From NCBI GenBank assembly GCA_014238945.1, contig JABAAB010000067.1, positions 17,507-81,506 on the forward strand: a DNA stretch of 64,000 nucleotides, in the 5' to 3' direction. The notes under the pieces were generated by a model, which had not been told where the DNA came from, searched no databases, and was given only the letters and a program-made list of their open reading frames with translations. The DNA is from Lysobacterales bacterium. Its GTDB lineage: Bacteria > Pseudomonadota > Gammaproteobacteria > Xanthomonadales > SZUA-36. Below are positions 8,861-19,238 of this stretch, piece by piece. The stretch's first letter is position 1, and every line of letters begins with the position of its first letter. The position numbers and the translations under genes were made by a program.

Positions 8861-10405
8861 ATGGCCAGGAAGATTCACATATTTGACACCACCCTCAGGG
8901 ACGGAGAGCAAAGTCCCGGATTCAGTATGAGCCTGGGTCAGAAGCTAAAGGTCGGTCACGCACTGGCAGAGATGAAAGTGGACATCCTTGAGGCCGGGTT
9001 CCCGGCAGCATCACCCGGTGACTTTGACGCCGTTCGTGCTATTGCGACCGAAATTGAGGGCCCGATCATTACCGCATTGTGCCGTACCATTCCCCGGGAT
9101 ATTGAATTCGCCGACAGGGCACTGGAACCGGCAACCCGCTCTCGGATACACACTTTTATCGCCACCAGTCCCATCCACCGTCGTGACAAGCTCAATATGA
9201 GTTGTGATGAAGTGCTTCGCCACGCCGTCAATGCCGTAAACATGGCAACCGAAATCTGTGATGATGTTGAATTTTCAGCGGAGGACGGTATCCGCACCGA
9301 AAGAGAATTTCTCGCAGAGATTTTGCAGGCCGCAATCGAGGCCGGTGCAGGTACGGTGAATATTCCGGATACCGTGGGATACGCGACCCCGTCAGAAGTG
9401 TATGACCTGTTCCGCTGGTTGATAAAAACCGTGCCGGGTATAGAAAACGTGCGTGTCAGTACCCACTGCCACGATGACCTGGGTCTGGCAGTAGCCAATT
9501 CACTGGCGGCAGTAGAAGGTGGCGCCACCCAGATTGAATGTGCCCTCAATGGTATAGGCGAGCGCGCCGGTAACTGCGCGCTCGAGGAAGTGGTCATGGC
9601 ACTCAGGACCCGGGCAGACCGATTTGACTGCGAGACAGGAATCGACACCCGTAGATTTGCAGCGGGCAGTCATTTGCTGGCCGCCGTTACCGGAAACTTT
9701 GTACCACGCAATAAGGCCATAGTCGGGGAAAATGCCTTTGCCCACGAAGCAGGAATACATCAACACGGCATGCTGGCATCGAGTGAAACTTACGAAATAA
9801 TGAAACCCGAGGATGTGGGGGTACAGCATTCTCAGCTGATCCTGGGTAAACACAGCGGACGACACGCGGTAGTGGACCGGGCACGGGTGATGGGATATCA
9901 ACTCGAAGAAGATCAACTGGACGATATCATGATCCGCTTTAAAGACTTGGCGGATCGCAAAAAACGGGTCTTCGACTCAGATCTCGAAGCCATCATAACG
10001 GGCAGCCAGACCCATACCAACGGGCCGTGGTCGCTGAACTGGCTGAGTGTGGTAAGCCGGGTTAATGGAGAATCCGAACCCATGGCGTCACTGACACTGG
10101 CGCATCAGGACGGGACCACCAGCACCCATACAGGCGAAGGTGACGGGCCGGTTGACGCGATCGTGCATGCACTCGAACAGGTGACCGGTACCCGCATCAA
10201 GGTACTGAGCCTGGCCATGCGCAGTATCTCACTGGGTGAGGATGCCCAGGGAGAAGCCAGCTTGCGTGCCACAGTTGATGGGGTTGAATACAGTGGTCAC
10301 GGTTTATCCACCGACATCGTTGCGTCCTGTGCGGAAGCCCTGTTGGAAATCGTAAACCGTGCCATTCGCTATAGCACTGAGATCAAGCAGTCCAACGCTG
10401 CCTGA
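8861..10405 (+). CDS. leuA: 2-Isopropylmalate synthase
   Basis: First committed enzyme of leucine synthesis (2-oxoisovalerate plus acetyl-CoA), 514 aa, the normal bacterial length. The catalytic TIM barrel begins with DTTLRDGEQSPGFSM and carries the metal-binding HCHDDLGLAVANS and the signature NGIGERAGNCALEEVVM. The C-terminal third (from about residue 390) is the LeuA dimer domain that binds leucine for feedback inhibition. The ATG follows the ilvM stop with no gap and has GGAG as Shine-Dalgarno within the ilvM end. Placing leuA inside the ilv operon couples leucine synthesis to the same attenuator. Confidence 0.96.
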   Translation: MARKIHIFDTTLRDGEQSPGFSMSLGQKLKVGHALAEMKVDILEAGFPAASPGDFDAVRAIATEIEGPIITALCRTIPRDIEFADRALEPATRSRIHTFIATSPIHRRDKLNMSCDEVLRHAVNAVNMATEICDDVEFSAEDGIRTEREFLAEILQAAIEAGAGTVNIPDTVGYATPSEVYDLFRWLIKTVPGIENVRVSTHCHDDLGLAVANSLAAVEGGATQIECALNGIGERAGNCALEEVVMALRTRADRFDCETGIDTRRFAAGSHLLAAVTGNFVPRNKAIVGENAFAHEAGIHQHGMLASSETYEIMKPEDVGVQHSQLILGKHSGRHAVVDRARVMGYQLEEDQLDDIMIRFKDLADRKKRVFDSDLEAIITGSQTHTNGPWSLNWLSVVSRVNGESEPMASLTLAHQDGTTSTHTGEGDGPVDAIVHALEQVTGTRIKVLSLAMRSISLGEDAQGEASLRATVDGVEYSGHGLSTDIVASCAEALLEIVNRAIRYSTEIKQSNAA

Positions 10406-10424
10406 TTACAAGGATAAGATTTCA

Positions 10425-11387
10425 ATGAAAGAACCCGCTACAATTTGGCACAACGGTGAGTTCAAGCCATGGCATGAAGCGACAACGCATGTTTTGTCAC
10501 ATGCGATCCATTATGGCTCAAGTGTATTCGAGGGCATCAGGGTGTATGACTGTCTTGGCACCCCCAAGGGTTTCCGGATGCGTGAGCACCTGGAGCGTCT
10601 CTATGACTCGGCCAAGGTCTATCGATTCGAGATTCCATACCCCATTGACACATTATTTGATGCCTGCTGCAGCCTGGTGTTACGCAACGGGTTGAACAGC
10701 GCTTACCTCAGACCTGTGGCCTTCAGGGGCTATGGTTCCCTTGGTGTCGCACCCAAGGATCCGCCACCGATAGATGTCGCGATTGCTGCACTCGAGTGGG
10801 GGGCCTACCTGGGTGACGAGGCACGTGAAAAAGGGGCAAGGGTCTGTGTATCCAGTTGGAACCGTGTCGCGCCCAACACCATACCTGCGGGTGTAAAGGC
10901 CGGGGGTAATTACCTGTCCAGCCAGTTGATCAGTATGGAGGCCCACCGGCTTGGATTTGATGAGGGAATTGGCCTGGCGCCTGATGGAACGCTGAGTGAA
11001 GGGTCAGGTGAAAATCTTTTCATGGTCAAGGACCATATTCTGATTACACCGCCACAGTCCGCTTCGATCCTGGCTGGAATTACCCGCGACAGTGTGATTC
11101 GCCTCGCCCATACCCTGGGTCTTGAAGTCCGTGAAATCCCCTTGTCGAGAGAAGCACTGTATCTGGCAGATGAATTGTTTTTCACCGGTACGGCAGCCGA
11201 GATTACACCGATCAGGTCGGTGGATGACATTGACATTGGCATTGGCCGTTGTGGCCCCATAACCGGTCAGATCCAAACTGCGTTTTTTGGATTGTTCGAT
11301 GGTCAAACCGTGGACCGATTAGGCTGGCTGAATGCAATTGAAGATTCCGTTTCAATGGAAAGTGGGGCCAGCAGTGTCTGCGCCTGA
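10425..11387 (+). CDS. ilvE: Branched-chain amino acid aminotransferase (class IV)
   Basis: Pyridoxal-phosphate enzyme of 320 aa catalysing the last transamination of Leu, Ile and Val synthesis. Lys158 in [14 protein letters not shown] is the expected cofactor lysine, and the fold-type IV signature EGSGENLF follows. The N-terminal IWHNGEF and [11 protein letters not shown] are typical of IlvE. The frame is open back to 10359, but [13 protein letters not shown] at 10425, preceded by AAGGAT, is the family start. The end overlaps the likely leuC start by 14 bases. Confidence 0.94.
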   Translation: MKEPATIWHNGEFKPWHEATTHVLSHAIHYGSSVFEGIRVYDCLGTPKGFRMREHLERLYDSAKVYRFEIPYPIDTLFDACCSLVLRNGLNSAYLRPVAFRGYGSLGVAPKDPPPIDVAIAALEWGAYLGDEAREKGARVCVSSWNRVAPNTIPAGVKAGGNYLSSQLISMEAHRLGFDEGIGLAPDGTLSEGSGENLFMVKDHILITPPQSASILAGITRDSVIRLAHTLGLEVREIPLSREALYLADELFFTGTAAEITPIRSVDDIDIGIGRCGPITGQIQTAFFGLFDGQTVDRLGWLNAIEDSVSMESGASSVCA

Positions 11388-12792
11388 AACGCTTTTTGAA
11401 AAACTGTGGAACGCCCACCTGGTCAGATCACAAAGCGATGACACACCGGCGATTATTTATATAGACCTGCATCTGGTACACGAGGTGACCTCACCGCAGG
11501 GTTTTGACCTGCTGCGGGAAAGGAACATTGCTGTGCGCAGGCCCGACCTGACCCTTGCTACGATCGATCACTCGACTCCGACCCTTCCGGCGGATGAAGA
11601 TGGCAACAGACCATACATCACCGGGCAGGCCCACCAGCAAGTCAAAACCCTCAGAAAAAATTGCCGGGATTTTGGTGTTGAACTGCATGACTGGGACAGC
11701 CCTTATCGTGGTGTGGTCCATGTGATGGGCCCAGAGTTGGGTGCTACCCAGCCGGGAATGACCATCGTGTGCGGTGACAGCCATACCAGCACACACGGTG
11801 CGTTTGGCGCATTGGCATTTGGAATCGGTACCACCGAGGTGGGCCATGTGCTGGCAAAGCAATGCCTGTTGCAGCTTAAGCCACGCTGTATGCTCATCAA
11901 GGTTGAGGGAGAACTGGGCGCCGACGTCGGCGCAAAAGACCTGGCGCTGCATATCATCCGACATCTGGGTGTCAATGGGGGTACCGGGTGCGTCATTGAA
12001 TATGCTGGAAGTGCTGTTCGGGGCCTGGATATGGAAGGTCGCATGACATTGTGTAATATGACCATTGAGGCCGGCGCACGCGCCGGTATGATCGCAGCTG
12101 ACCAGGTGACTATCGATTATCTTCGTGGCCGGCCCAGGGCTCCAAAGGGGCCGGCTTTTGAACGTGCCGCGGCGCAGTGGCGAAAGTTTTTCACCGACCC
12201 GGACGCGCATTTTGATTTCCACGTGGACATAGATGCCTCGTCGGTGCGACCCACCATCACCTATGGTACGGATCCGGGCATGTCGGTGAAGATCGGTGAA
12301 CCCCTGCCAATACCCACCAGTGAATCCCAGCAAAAAGCCCTCGATTACATGGATTTTCAGGGTGGGCAGTATTTGAATGAACGAAAAGTGGACCTGGTGT
12401 TTGTGGGTAGTTGCACCAATGGACGTCTCAGCGATATGCGTGCCGCAGCCGGGGTCCTGAAAGGGAATCAAATTGCATCGCATGTGCGTATGCTCGTGGT
12501 TCCGGGTTCGGAACACGTGCGCTGGCAGGCAGAGGCCGAAAACCTGCACCGGATTTTCGAGTCTGCCGGTGCCGAGTGGCGATTGCCGGGATGTTCCATG
12601 TGCCTGGCCATGAACGGCGATATTGTTCCACCCGGTAAAACAGCGGTATCGACATCCAACCGGAATTTTGAAGGCCGGCAAGGGGCGGGTTCGCGTACCC
12701 TGCTGGCCAGTCCTGAAACTGCGGCGGCCTGCGCTGTACTGGGTCATGTTGGCCGGGCAGTGGACCTCGAGAACGTGAAAGAAGTCACGTGA
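11374..12792 (+). CDS. leuC: 3-Isopropylmalate dehydratase, large subunit
   Basis: Aconitase-family iron-sulfur subunit of isopropylmalate isomerase, about 472 aa. The 4Fe-4S cysteines are visible in VGSCTNGR and [36 protein letters not shown] is the family core. The start is uncertain. No ATG gives the usual N-terminus, but a GTG at 11374 gives [17 protein letters not shown], which matches the canonical opening (TLYEKLWDAHVV-like) and overlaps ilvE by 14 bases. An ATG-like frame opening at 11332 would add residues unlike the family. It overlaps leuD by 4 bases. Confidence 0.93.
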   Translation: MSAPETLFEKLWNAHLVRSQSDDTPAIIYIDLHLVHEVTSPQGFDLLRERNIAVRRPDLTLATIDHSTPTLPADEDGNRPYITGQAHQQVKTLRKNCRDFGVELHDWDSPYRGVVHVMGPELGATQPGMTIVCGDSHTSTHGAFGALAFGIGTTEVGHVLAKQCLLQLKPRCMLIKVEGELGADVGAKDLALHIIRHLGVNGGTGCVIEYAGSAVRGLDMEGRMTLCNMTIEAGARAGMIAADQVTIDYLRGRPRAPKGPAFERAAAQWRKFFTDPDAHFDFHVDIDASSVRPTITYGTDPGMSVKIGEPLPIPTSESQQKALDYMDFQGGQYLNERKVDLVFVGSCTNGRLSDMRAAAGVLKGNQIASHVRMLVVPGSEHVRWQAEAENLHRIFESAGAEWRLPGCSMCLAMNGDIVPPGKTAVSTSNRNFEGRQGAGSRTLLASPETAAACAVLGHVGRAVDLENVKEVT

Positions 12793-13376
12793 AACAGGCA
12801 TTCAAACGCCTGACGGGCCCCGTCCTGGTGCTGGCCCAGGAAAATATCGATACCGATCAGATCATCCCGGCAAGGTTCTTGACCGCCACAGATTTTGACG
12901 GTATTGGAGAGCACGCATTTGCCGACTGGCGTCATGATGCCAATGGTGACCCCATCCAAGGTCATGTACTCAACACGCCCCGTGCCCGGCAAAGTCCGAT
13001 ATTGGTGGGTGGTCGTAATTTTGGTTGTGGATCGTCGCGGGAACATGCACCGCATGCCCTGCTGGGTTTTGGTTTCAGAGTGGTTATCAGTTCACAAATC
13101 GCCGATATATTCAGGAACAATGCACAAAATGTGGGTCTTTTGCCGGTGGTGCTTGAACCCGAGCAACATGTCCGGCTGATGAATATGGATGGTGCAGAAA
13201 TCACCGTTGACCTGGAGCAGTGCTGTGTGATTGCTGCAGAATCGGATGGTCAACACAGTCGCTGGCCATTTGCCATGGACGGGTTCGCTCGTCATTGTCT
13301 GTTGCTCGGTCTGGACAGGCTGGACTTCCTGGACCGTGCCGAGACCGATATCCGGGCCTATGAGAACAGATTATGA
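12789..13376 (+). CDS. leuD: 3-Isopropylmalate dehydratase, small subunit
   Basis: Swivel-domain subunit of isopropylmalate isomerase, 195 aa, close to the usual 200. Recognisable segments are [24 protein letters not shown] and [22 protein letters not shown]. It starts at a GTG in a GTGA overlap with the leuC stop and ends in an ATGA overlap with leuB, so translation of leuC, leuD and leuB is coupled and stoichiometric assembly with LeuC is favoured. Confidence 0.95.
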   Translation: MKQAFKRLTGPVLVLAQENIDTDQIIPARFLTATDFDGIGEHAFADWRHDANGDPIQGHVLNTPRARQSPILVGGRNFGCGSSREHAPHALLGFGFRVVISSQIADIFRNNAQNVGLLPVVLEPEQHVRLMNMDGAEITVDLEQCCVIAAESDGQHSRWPFAMDGFARHCLLLGLDRLDFLDRAETDIRAYENRL

Positions 13377-14452
13377 GTGTACGTATTACTCTGCTCCCCG
13401 GTGATGGTATCGGTCCCGAGGTCACCACACAGGCTAAGATGCTGATATCCGCCCTGGCTGATGACTATGGACTCAGCCTGGAGATGGAAAGTGCATTGGT
13501 GGGCGGTGCCGCCATCGATGAAAAAGGTGATCCACTGCCAGCAAAAACCCTGGATACCTGCCGCAGGTCGGATGCCATCATACTGGGTGCCGTGGGTGGC
13601 CCAAAATGGTCCGACCCGAATGCACTTGTCCGTCCCGAACAGGGTCTATTGAAACTGCGCAAGGAACTTGGTCTGTACGCCAATCTCAGACCGGTCCGTG
13701 TCCATCCGAAACTGTTCGCAGCCAGTCCGTTGAAGCCGGAATACCTGGATGGCGTCGACCTGGTCGTGGTACGGGAATTGACCGGTGGAAGTTATTTTGG
13801 GGAAAAGGTGGAAGGTGACAAATTCGCCATGGATTCCTGTACCTACACCCGTGAGGAGGTCGAACGGGTAGTGGTCCGGGCGGCGCACCTGGCCCGCTCA
13901 CGAAGCGGCCGGCTGACGATGATTGACAAGGCCAACGTCATGGCCACATCACGGCTGTGGCGTAAAGTGACCGTCGAGATCATGGAATCACAGTTTCCAG
14001 ATGTGAAGTGCGACTATTTGCTGGTAGATGCGGCGGCCATGTTCCTGATGTCAAAACCTGCATCCTTCGATGTCATCGTGACCGAAAACATGTTTGGGGA
14101 CATTTTGACAGATGAGGCTTCCATGCTGGTCGGTTCCATGGGTATGTTGCCTTCGGCATCGTTGGGGAGCGGCAGTTTTGGCTTGTATGAGCCCATTCAT
14201 GGCTCCGCACCTGATATCGCGGGCAAGGGCATTGCCAACCCCCTGGGTATGCTGGCATCGGTCGCCATGATGTTTGAGCACAGTCTTGACATGGTTGAAG
14301 CGGCTCGCCGGATCGAGTCTGCCATCCACCAATGTATTTCCAGCAATGAATGTACGCCCGACCTGGGTGGTAACCTGTCTACCGGACAGGCGGGTGCAGC
14401 GGTACGTAGCCGTCTGGACGGGTATATTCCCACCGGGGTGGCACATGGGTGA
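13373..14452 (+). CDS. leuB: 3-Isopropylmalate dehydrogenase
   Basis: NAD-dependent beta-decarboxylating dehydrogenase of 359 aa, full length. Landmarks are the N-terminal LLPGDGIGPEV, the catalytic region ELTGGSYFGEK, NVMATSRLWRKV with the catalytic lysine preceding it (IDKAN), and DEASMLVGSMGMLPSASLG followed by YEPIHGSAPDIAGKG, the cofactor-binding part. It starts in an ATGA overlap with leuD and its last codons overlap the ilvA start, completing the leucine branch of the operon. Confidence 0.96.
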   Translation: MSVRITLLPGDGIGPEVTTQAKMLISALADDYGLSLEMESALVGGAAIDEKGDPLPAKTLDTCRRSDAIILGAVGGPKWSDPNALVRPEQGLLKLRKELGLYANLRPVRVHPKLFAASPLKPEYLDGVDLVVVRELTGGSYFGEKVEGDKFAMDSCTYTREEVERVVVRAAHLARSRSGRLTMIDKANVMATSRLWRKVTVEIMESQFPDVKCDYLLVDAAAMFLMSKPASFDVIVTENMFGDILTDEASMLVGSMGMLPSASLGSGSFGLYEPIHGSAPDIAGKGIANPLGMLASVAMMFEHSLDMVEAARRIESAIHQCISSNECTPDLGGNLSTGQAGAAVRSRLDGYIPTGVAHG

Positions 14453-16010
14453 TATGGCACAGGAATGTTTACGTAATGCATTGACCTCCCCGGTTTACGA
14501 TCTGGCACGTCGCACGCCTCTGGAAGCCGCGCCGGCGTTGTCCGGACGTATCGGCCACAAGTTGTGGCTTAAACGCGAGGATCTGCAGCCTACCTATTCT
14601 TTCAAATTACGCGGTGCATATAACTGCATCAGTCAACTGGACCCCGAGGTACGCAAGTCGGGGGTGGTGGCGGCATCGGCCGGTAACCACGCTCAGGGTG
14701 TGGCCCTGTCGGCACGGGAACTGGGGATCACGGCAACCATTTTCATGCCCCGAACGACTCCTGAAATCAAGGTCAGTGCCGTGGCCGACCTGGGTGCCCG
14801 TATTCAATTGACCGGTGATGACTATGACGAGGCCTGTGCCCAGGCACTGGAATTCAGCCGGGTGAGTGGCCGGTTTTTCGTCCACCCTTTCAATGATCCA
14901 CAGGTCATTGCCGGGCAGGGCACGCTGGGTATAGAAATCACCCAGCAACTCACAAATCAACCCGGTGTGATCTTCTTGCCGGTGGGTGGCGGTGGTTTGG
15001 CTGCGGGTGTTGCCGCGACGGTGAAGGCAGTACATCCCGCGGTCCGGGTGGTCGGTGTAGAACCGGAGGACGCAGCCAGCATGAAGGCCGCCCTGGCAGC
15101 AGGTCAGCCCGTTGATATTGGCGCGACAGGTATGTTTGCGGATGGGGTTGCAGTGCGCAAGGTTGGAAAAACCAGCTTTGAAATGTGCCAGGCATTACTG
15201 GATGAGGTGATTACCGTCAGTGTCGACCAGGTTTGTGCTGCGGTGAAATCCATTTTTGAAGAAGTACGTGCGGTGGCCGAACCGGCGGGTGCGTTGTCGG
15301 TGGCGGGTGCGATTCAGTACGCTGCCCTGAAACAGGAAGATGAATTGCCGCGGGGTGACTGGGTTGCAGTGGTCAGTGGTGCCAATGTCAACTTTGACCG
15401 TCTTGGACACGTGGTGGAGCGCTGTGCATTGGGTGATGGCAAGGAGGTCCTGTTGGCGGTCAACATTCCGGAGCGCCCTGGCAGTTTCCTGGAATTTTGC
15501 AGCGCTTTGGGAGAGTCATCGGTGACCGAATTCAACTACCGCTATGCGGGAAGTGGCGATGCACATGTATTTGTCGGCGTCCGTCTGCAGGAGTCGTCAC
15601 GTCACCTGCAGGATCGCCTCACGGGACTGGGCTACCCGTTGACGGATCTTTCCACCAATGAGGTCTCCAAGCTGCACATTCGCCACCTGGTGGGTGGCCG
15701 ATTGCCATCCAGCAAGCGTGAGAGATTGTTCCGTTTCGAGTTTCCTGAACGCCCGGGTGCATTGCTTGAATTCCTGAGCGTGCTCGCAGGGCGATGGTCC
15801 ATTAGCCTGTTTCACTACCGCAATCACGCGGCCGCCAATGCGCGCATTCTGGCAGGATTCCTGGTGCCACCCGGGGATGACGTGGCCTTTGGCCGTTTTC
15901 TGGAAGAAACGGGTTACCGATTTACCGATGAAACCGATAATGCCGCATGTCGGGCATTCCTGTCTGCACCAGAAGCCCTGGTGCAGCAGGTAAAATCAGC
16001 GGCTGTCTGA
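14445..16010 (+). CDS. ilvA: Threonine dehydratase (biosynthetic, two ACT-like domains)
   Basis: Pyridoxal-phosphate enzyme of 521 aa that makes 2-oxobutyrate from threonine, the entry to isoleucine synthesis. The cofactor lysine lies in TYSFKLRGAYN, the phosphate loop is GGGGLAAGV. The C-terminal third holds two ACT-like regulatory halves (around VNIPERPGSFLEFCS and FEFPERPGALLEFLS), as in feedback-controlled biosynthetic IlvA and unlike the short catabolic enzyme. The start at 14445 (MGDMAQECL) overlaps the leuB end by 8 bases; a second ATG at 14454 is possible. It is the last gene of the operon. Dihydroxy-acid dehydratase (ilvD) is not in the window. Confidence 0.95.
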   Translation: MGDMAQECLRNALTSPVYDLARRTPLEAAPALSGRIGHKLWLKREDLQPTYSFKLRGAYNCISQLDPEVRKSGVVAASAGNHAQGVALSARELGITATIFMPRTTPEIKVSAVADLGARIQLTGDDYDEACAQALEFSRVSGRFFVHPFNDPQVIAGQGTLGIEITQQLTNQPGVIFLPVGGGGLAAGVAATVKAVHPAVRVVGVEPEDAASMKAALAAGQPVDIGATGMFADGVAVRKVGKTSFEMCQALLDEVITVSVDQVCAAVKSIFEEVRAVAEPAGALSVAGAIQYAALKQEDELPRGDWVAVVSGANVNFDRLGHVVERCALGDGKEVLLAVNIPERPGSFLEFCSALGESSVTEFNYRYAGSGDAHVFVGVRLQESSRHLQDRLTGLGYPLTDLSTNEVSKLHIRHLVGGRLPSSKRERLFRFEFPERPGALLEFLSVLAGRWSISLFHYRNHAAANARILAGFLVPPGDDVAFGRFLEETGYRFTDETDNAACRAFLSAPEALVQQVKSAAV

Positions 16011-16040
16011 GCGGCGAGACCAATCCCTGTTTTGCATTAC

Positions 16041-16072
16041 CAGGGGACGGACAACACGGTCCGCCGTCCCTG
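16041..16072 (+). terminator. Hairpin between convergent ilvA and M16 peptidase genes
   Basis: Imperfect stem CAGGGGACGG / CCGTCCCTG with further pairing inside, in the 108-base gap between the convergent ilvA and peptidase genes. No T-run follows on either side, so it is a weak intrinsic terminator at best. Confidence 0.35.
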
Positions 16073-16118
16073 CTTGATCAATTCGGTTCACGGCAGCTTC
16101 AAGGGACTGCCAAACCGA

Positions 16119-19028
16119 TCAGTCCAGTGGCTCTGATCCCCCGATTTCAAAACCGTCTTCATCGAGTGACTTGATCTGAATATCCAGTGCTTCCAGTTCT
16201 TCACGAATGACCGCTTCATCACCGACCACCACGATGGCCATATTTTCCGGATCGATGAGTCTGGACGACAGGGTATTGAGTGCGTCTCGATCGGTTTCCT
16301 TCAGAATATTGTTCTGAAGCGTACGGTAGTTAAGCGGAAGGTCGTGCCGCAAAACATTGCCCAACAGACCCAGTTTGCGGCCCGGTGTTTCGTACTGCAG
16401 GGCATCACGCTGTCCTATGGCTGAGCGCATGAAATCGTATTCCTCTTCGCTCATTCCATCGGCGGAGTAGCTTTCGAGTTCCTTCAGTATCTCGGTCAAT
16501 GAGGCCGCGGTGGCGTCTTTGTTGACCTCGGTGGATACGCGGAAACTGCCAAACTCCTTGCCACCATTGAACCCGCTTCTGGCTCCATAGGTGTAGCCCT
16601 TGTCCTCACGCAGATTCAGATTGATGCGGCTGTTGAATGTCCCACCGAGATTGAAATTGGCCAGACCGGCCTTGTAATAATCACCCAGTGCATCGTATGT
16701 GATCGACGGTTGTGCGGTACGCAGGCTGGACTGGGCGGCACCTTCCTTGTTGACCAGGTAAAGCGTTCTGTTATTGATTTCCGGCATATCTTCAATGGGA
16801 ATGCGGTAGGCCTCGGTGGTTTCTATTCCTGCAAAGCCCTGCAGTGCATCGATGATATCTTCCTGCTGTAGACCAGAACTGACCAGCAGACCCGTCAGGT
16901 GAGCAGGAATGTGGGCCGCATAATAGGCTCTCACATCTTCCAGGGTAATGGATTCCACGGTTGAAGGCAGACCGCCCATTGGGTAGGAAAGTGGGTGCTC
17001 TGGACCGTGCAACACCGCCTCGATGGCACGACCCGCCAGACCCCGTGGCGTCTTGCGGTTGGCCAACAGGCCTTCGATGGTACGGGTTTTGATGCGATCG
17101 AAGTCCTCTTCGGTAAACGCGGGCTCCAGGATACGTTCCAGCATCAATGCAATCGCCTTGTCGAGGTTCTTGGTCAATGAGTTGACCGTCACGGTGGTCT
17201 GGTATTGTCCGGGACCGACGCTGACACTGGCACCAATTCGTTCCAGTTCCTCGCTGAATTCAGCTGCGCTGCGCTGTTTGGTTGCTTCGCGCATCAGTGA
17301 TGCGGTCAGGGAGGTCAGACCGGCCTTGCCGGGAGGTTCATCACGCTGACCCATATCAAAGGTTGCTCTGATGGTCACCGTTGGCGTTTCGGTGTTGGGG
17401 ACTGCGAGCACGCGTACATTGTTGGTCAGGGATGTGTCCCAGATGGCGGGCAGTTCCACATTGGGATTGGTTCCAGGTACCGGGGTCAGGCTGCGGTCGA
17501 AGTCATCCGTCACCGGACGCAGTGAAAGCTCGCGGTCTTCATCACCGAAACTATCAGGAATATCCCGGTCCGGTGCCTGGTAATTCTGTTCGGCTGCAGC
17601 CAGTTCCAGTTTGCCTTCGGGTACGATGCTTAAAACCACCGCGGGTTGACCTGCAACATATTGACCGAATACACGCTGCACATCTTCGATTTCCACATTC
17701 AGGTAACGCTGAATCTCTTCACCGATCCCAGCCGGACTGCCGGTATAGGTTTGAAATGCAGCCAGGGTGGATACCTTGCCTGCCACGCTCTGCAGACCGA
17801 ATACACGGCCGGATTCGTAATTCGCCTTGAACTTCTGCAGATCGTCCTCGGAGATCTCGCGGGCGGCAAACTCATCCATTGTGTCCCTTATGGCCTGCTC
17901 CATTTTCGCCAGTGTTTCACCGGAGGCAGGATTCTGGATGACAATGAACATGATCTCGCAGGCCAGTTCACGACAGCTGTGGTTTACAAAAGCATTTACG
18001 GCACGACCGGTCTGGACCAGACGCTGGTACAGCAGGGATGCTTGCCCCTGGCCGAGAATCTTGGCAGCTGCATCCAAAGGTGCTTCATCGGCGTGTGTCG
18101 AGTAAACGGTCGGGATAATCAATGCGACAGCCGGCAGGTGAATTTTGTTGTCTTCCAGTGTTACGTAACGATCGGCGTCAAGGTTGCCAGGTTCCTTTGG
18201 CAGGTTTTCCACCTCGGGACCACGCGGAATGGAACCGAAATATTGGTTCACCAGTTCCAGGGTTTTGATCGGGTCGATGTCACCACCGATGGTCAGCGCG
18301 GCATTGTTGGGCCCGTACCAACGCAGGAAGAAGTGTTTCAGGTCATCAACATCTGCCCGGTTGAGGTCTTCCATCCAACCGATGACAGGCCACGAATAAC
18401 GATGTTCCTGCGGATAAAGTGCCTTGTTCAGCGTTTCAAAAGCACGTCCATAGGGTGCGTTATCCACGCTCTGACCGCGTTCGTTTTTGACCGTCTCGCG
18501 TTGAATTTCAAATTTTTCCTGGGTCACGGCATCCAGCAGGAATCCCATGCGGTCGGCCTCCAGCCACAGGGCAATCTCCAGCTGGTTTACAGGCATTGTC
18601 TGGTAGTAGTTGGTGCGGTCTGAATTGGTGGACCCATTCAGTGTGCCACCGGCGTTGGAAACGATTTTGAAATGTTCCTCGTCCGCTACGTTTTCGGAGC
18701 CCTGGAACATCATGTGCTCAAAAAAGTGTGCAAACCCGGACCGTCCCACCTGCTCGCGATTGGAGCCTACGTGGTAGGTCACATCAACGTGCACCAGGGG
18801 GTCGGAATGATCTTCATGAAGTACCACCGTCAGGCCGTTGGCCAGGGTGTACTTGGCATAGGGTATTGCAATACCGCTGTCGTCCCCTTTGAACTCATCG
18901 ACCAGGGTAATACCCGGTGGTAACGCCGCAGGGACTGCGCTGTTGTCGGTGATGGTAGCGACTTCTGAGTTGTCGTTATTGCAGGCTGCCAATGGCAGCA
19001 GCAGAGCGAGAATTATCAGCTTTTTCAC
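16119..19028 (-). CDS. M16 family zinc peptidase, predicted lipoprotein (two-half form)
   Basis: Insulinase/pitrilysin-type metallopeptidase of 969 aa built from an active N-terminal half and an inactive C-terminal half, each with M16 core and M16_C parts. The inverted zinc motif is complete: His101, Glu104 and His105 in HFFEHMMFQG, with the distal acidic ligand in ETVKNERGQ about 75-80 residues later. The start is the GTG at 19026-19028, preceded by AAAGGA six bases away. It gives a lipoprotein signal peptide (KKLIILALLLPLAAC) with the lipid-carrying cysteine at residue 16. The frame is open 37 codons further upstream, but that part is not signal-like. The protein should be anchored in the cell envelope facing the periplasm. 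Substrates cannot be inferred. Confidence 0.9.
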   Translation of the reverse strand: MKKLIILALLLPLAACNNDNSEVATITDNSAVPAALPPGITLVDEFKGDDSGIAIPYAKYTLANGLTVVLHEDHSDPLVHVDVTYHVGSNREQVGRSGFAHFFEHMMFQGSENVADEEHFKIVSNAGGTLNGSTNSDRTNYYQTMPVNQLEIALWLEADRMGFLLDAVTQEKFEIQRETVKNERGQSVDNAPYGRAFETLNKALYPQEHRYSWPVIGWMEDLNRADVDDLKHFFLRWYGPNNAALTIGGDIDPIKTLELVNQYFGSIPRGPEVENLPKEPGNLDADRYVTLEDNKIHLPAVALIIPTVYSTHADEAPLDAAAKILGQGQASLLYQRLVQTGRAVNAFVNHSCRELACEIMFIVIQNPASGETLAKMEQAIRDTMDEFAAREISEDDLQKFKANYESGRVFGLQSVAGKVSTLAAFQTYTGSPAGIGEEIQRYLNVEIEDVQRVFGQYVAGQPAVVLSIVPEGKLELAAAEQNYQAPDRDIPDSFGDEDRELSLRPVTDDFDRSLTPVPGTNPNVELPAIWDTSLTNNVRVLAVPNTETPTVTIRATFDMGQRDEPPGKAGLTSLTASLMREATKQRSAAEFSEELERIGASVSVGPGQYQTTVTVNSLTKNLDKAIALMLERILEPAFTEEDFDRIKTRTIEGLLANRKTPRGLAGRAIEAVLHGPEHPLSYPMGGLPSTVESITLEDVRAYYAAHIPAHLTGLLVSSGLQQEDIIDALQGFAGIETTEAYRIPIEDMPEINNRTLYLVNKEGAAQSSLRTAQPSITYDALGDYYKAGLANFNLGGTFNSRINLNLREDKGYTYGARSGFNGGKEFGSFRVSTEVNKDATAASLTEILKELESYSADGMSEEEYDFMRSAIGQRDALQYETPGRKLGLLGNVLRHDLPLNYRTLQNNILKETDRDALNTLSSRLIDPENMAIVVVGDEAVIREELEALDIQIKSLDEDGFEIGGSEPLD

Positions 19029-19149
19029 AAGTATTCCTTTGCTGGATGATGAGGCGGTCACGAAGTCTATCAAAAGAGAGGCCGGAGTTCCTGTGCTGGA
19101 AGCTGGGTTCTGGTGATAATTGTGACCATTTTTACTCAATGGATGTCGG

Positions 19150-19185
19150 AAAAAAGAAACCCCGCACGGGCGGGGTTTCCTTTTA
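19150..19185 (-). terminator. Intrinsic terminator downstream of the metallo-beta-lactamase-fold gene
   Basis: Stem GAAACCCCGC (19156-19165) / GCGGGGTTTC (19170-19179) with a four-base loop. On the minus strand it is followed by TTTTTT. It lies just after the stop of the minus-strand metallo-beta-lactamase-fold gene. Confidence 0.85.
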
Positions 19186-19238
19186 TTTGGATTCAGGTCA
19201 CGGGTATCTTACCCGGCCTGATCGTATTACTTCCGGGT

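Noticed and set aside
6240..8956. Antisense frames of 60-203 codons across ilvC, ilvG and ilvM
   Set aside because: All are shadows of well-supported enzymes, with low-complexity or His/Arg-rich translations.
11491..12801. A 436-codon open frame on the minus strand
   Set aside because: It lies antisense across leuC. Its residues follow the codon structure of leuC, there is no Shine-Dalgarno, and leuC itself is certain.
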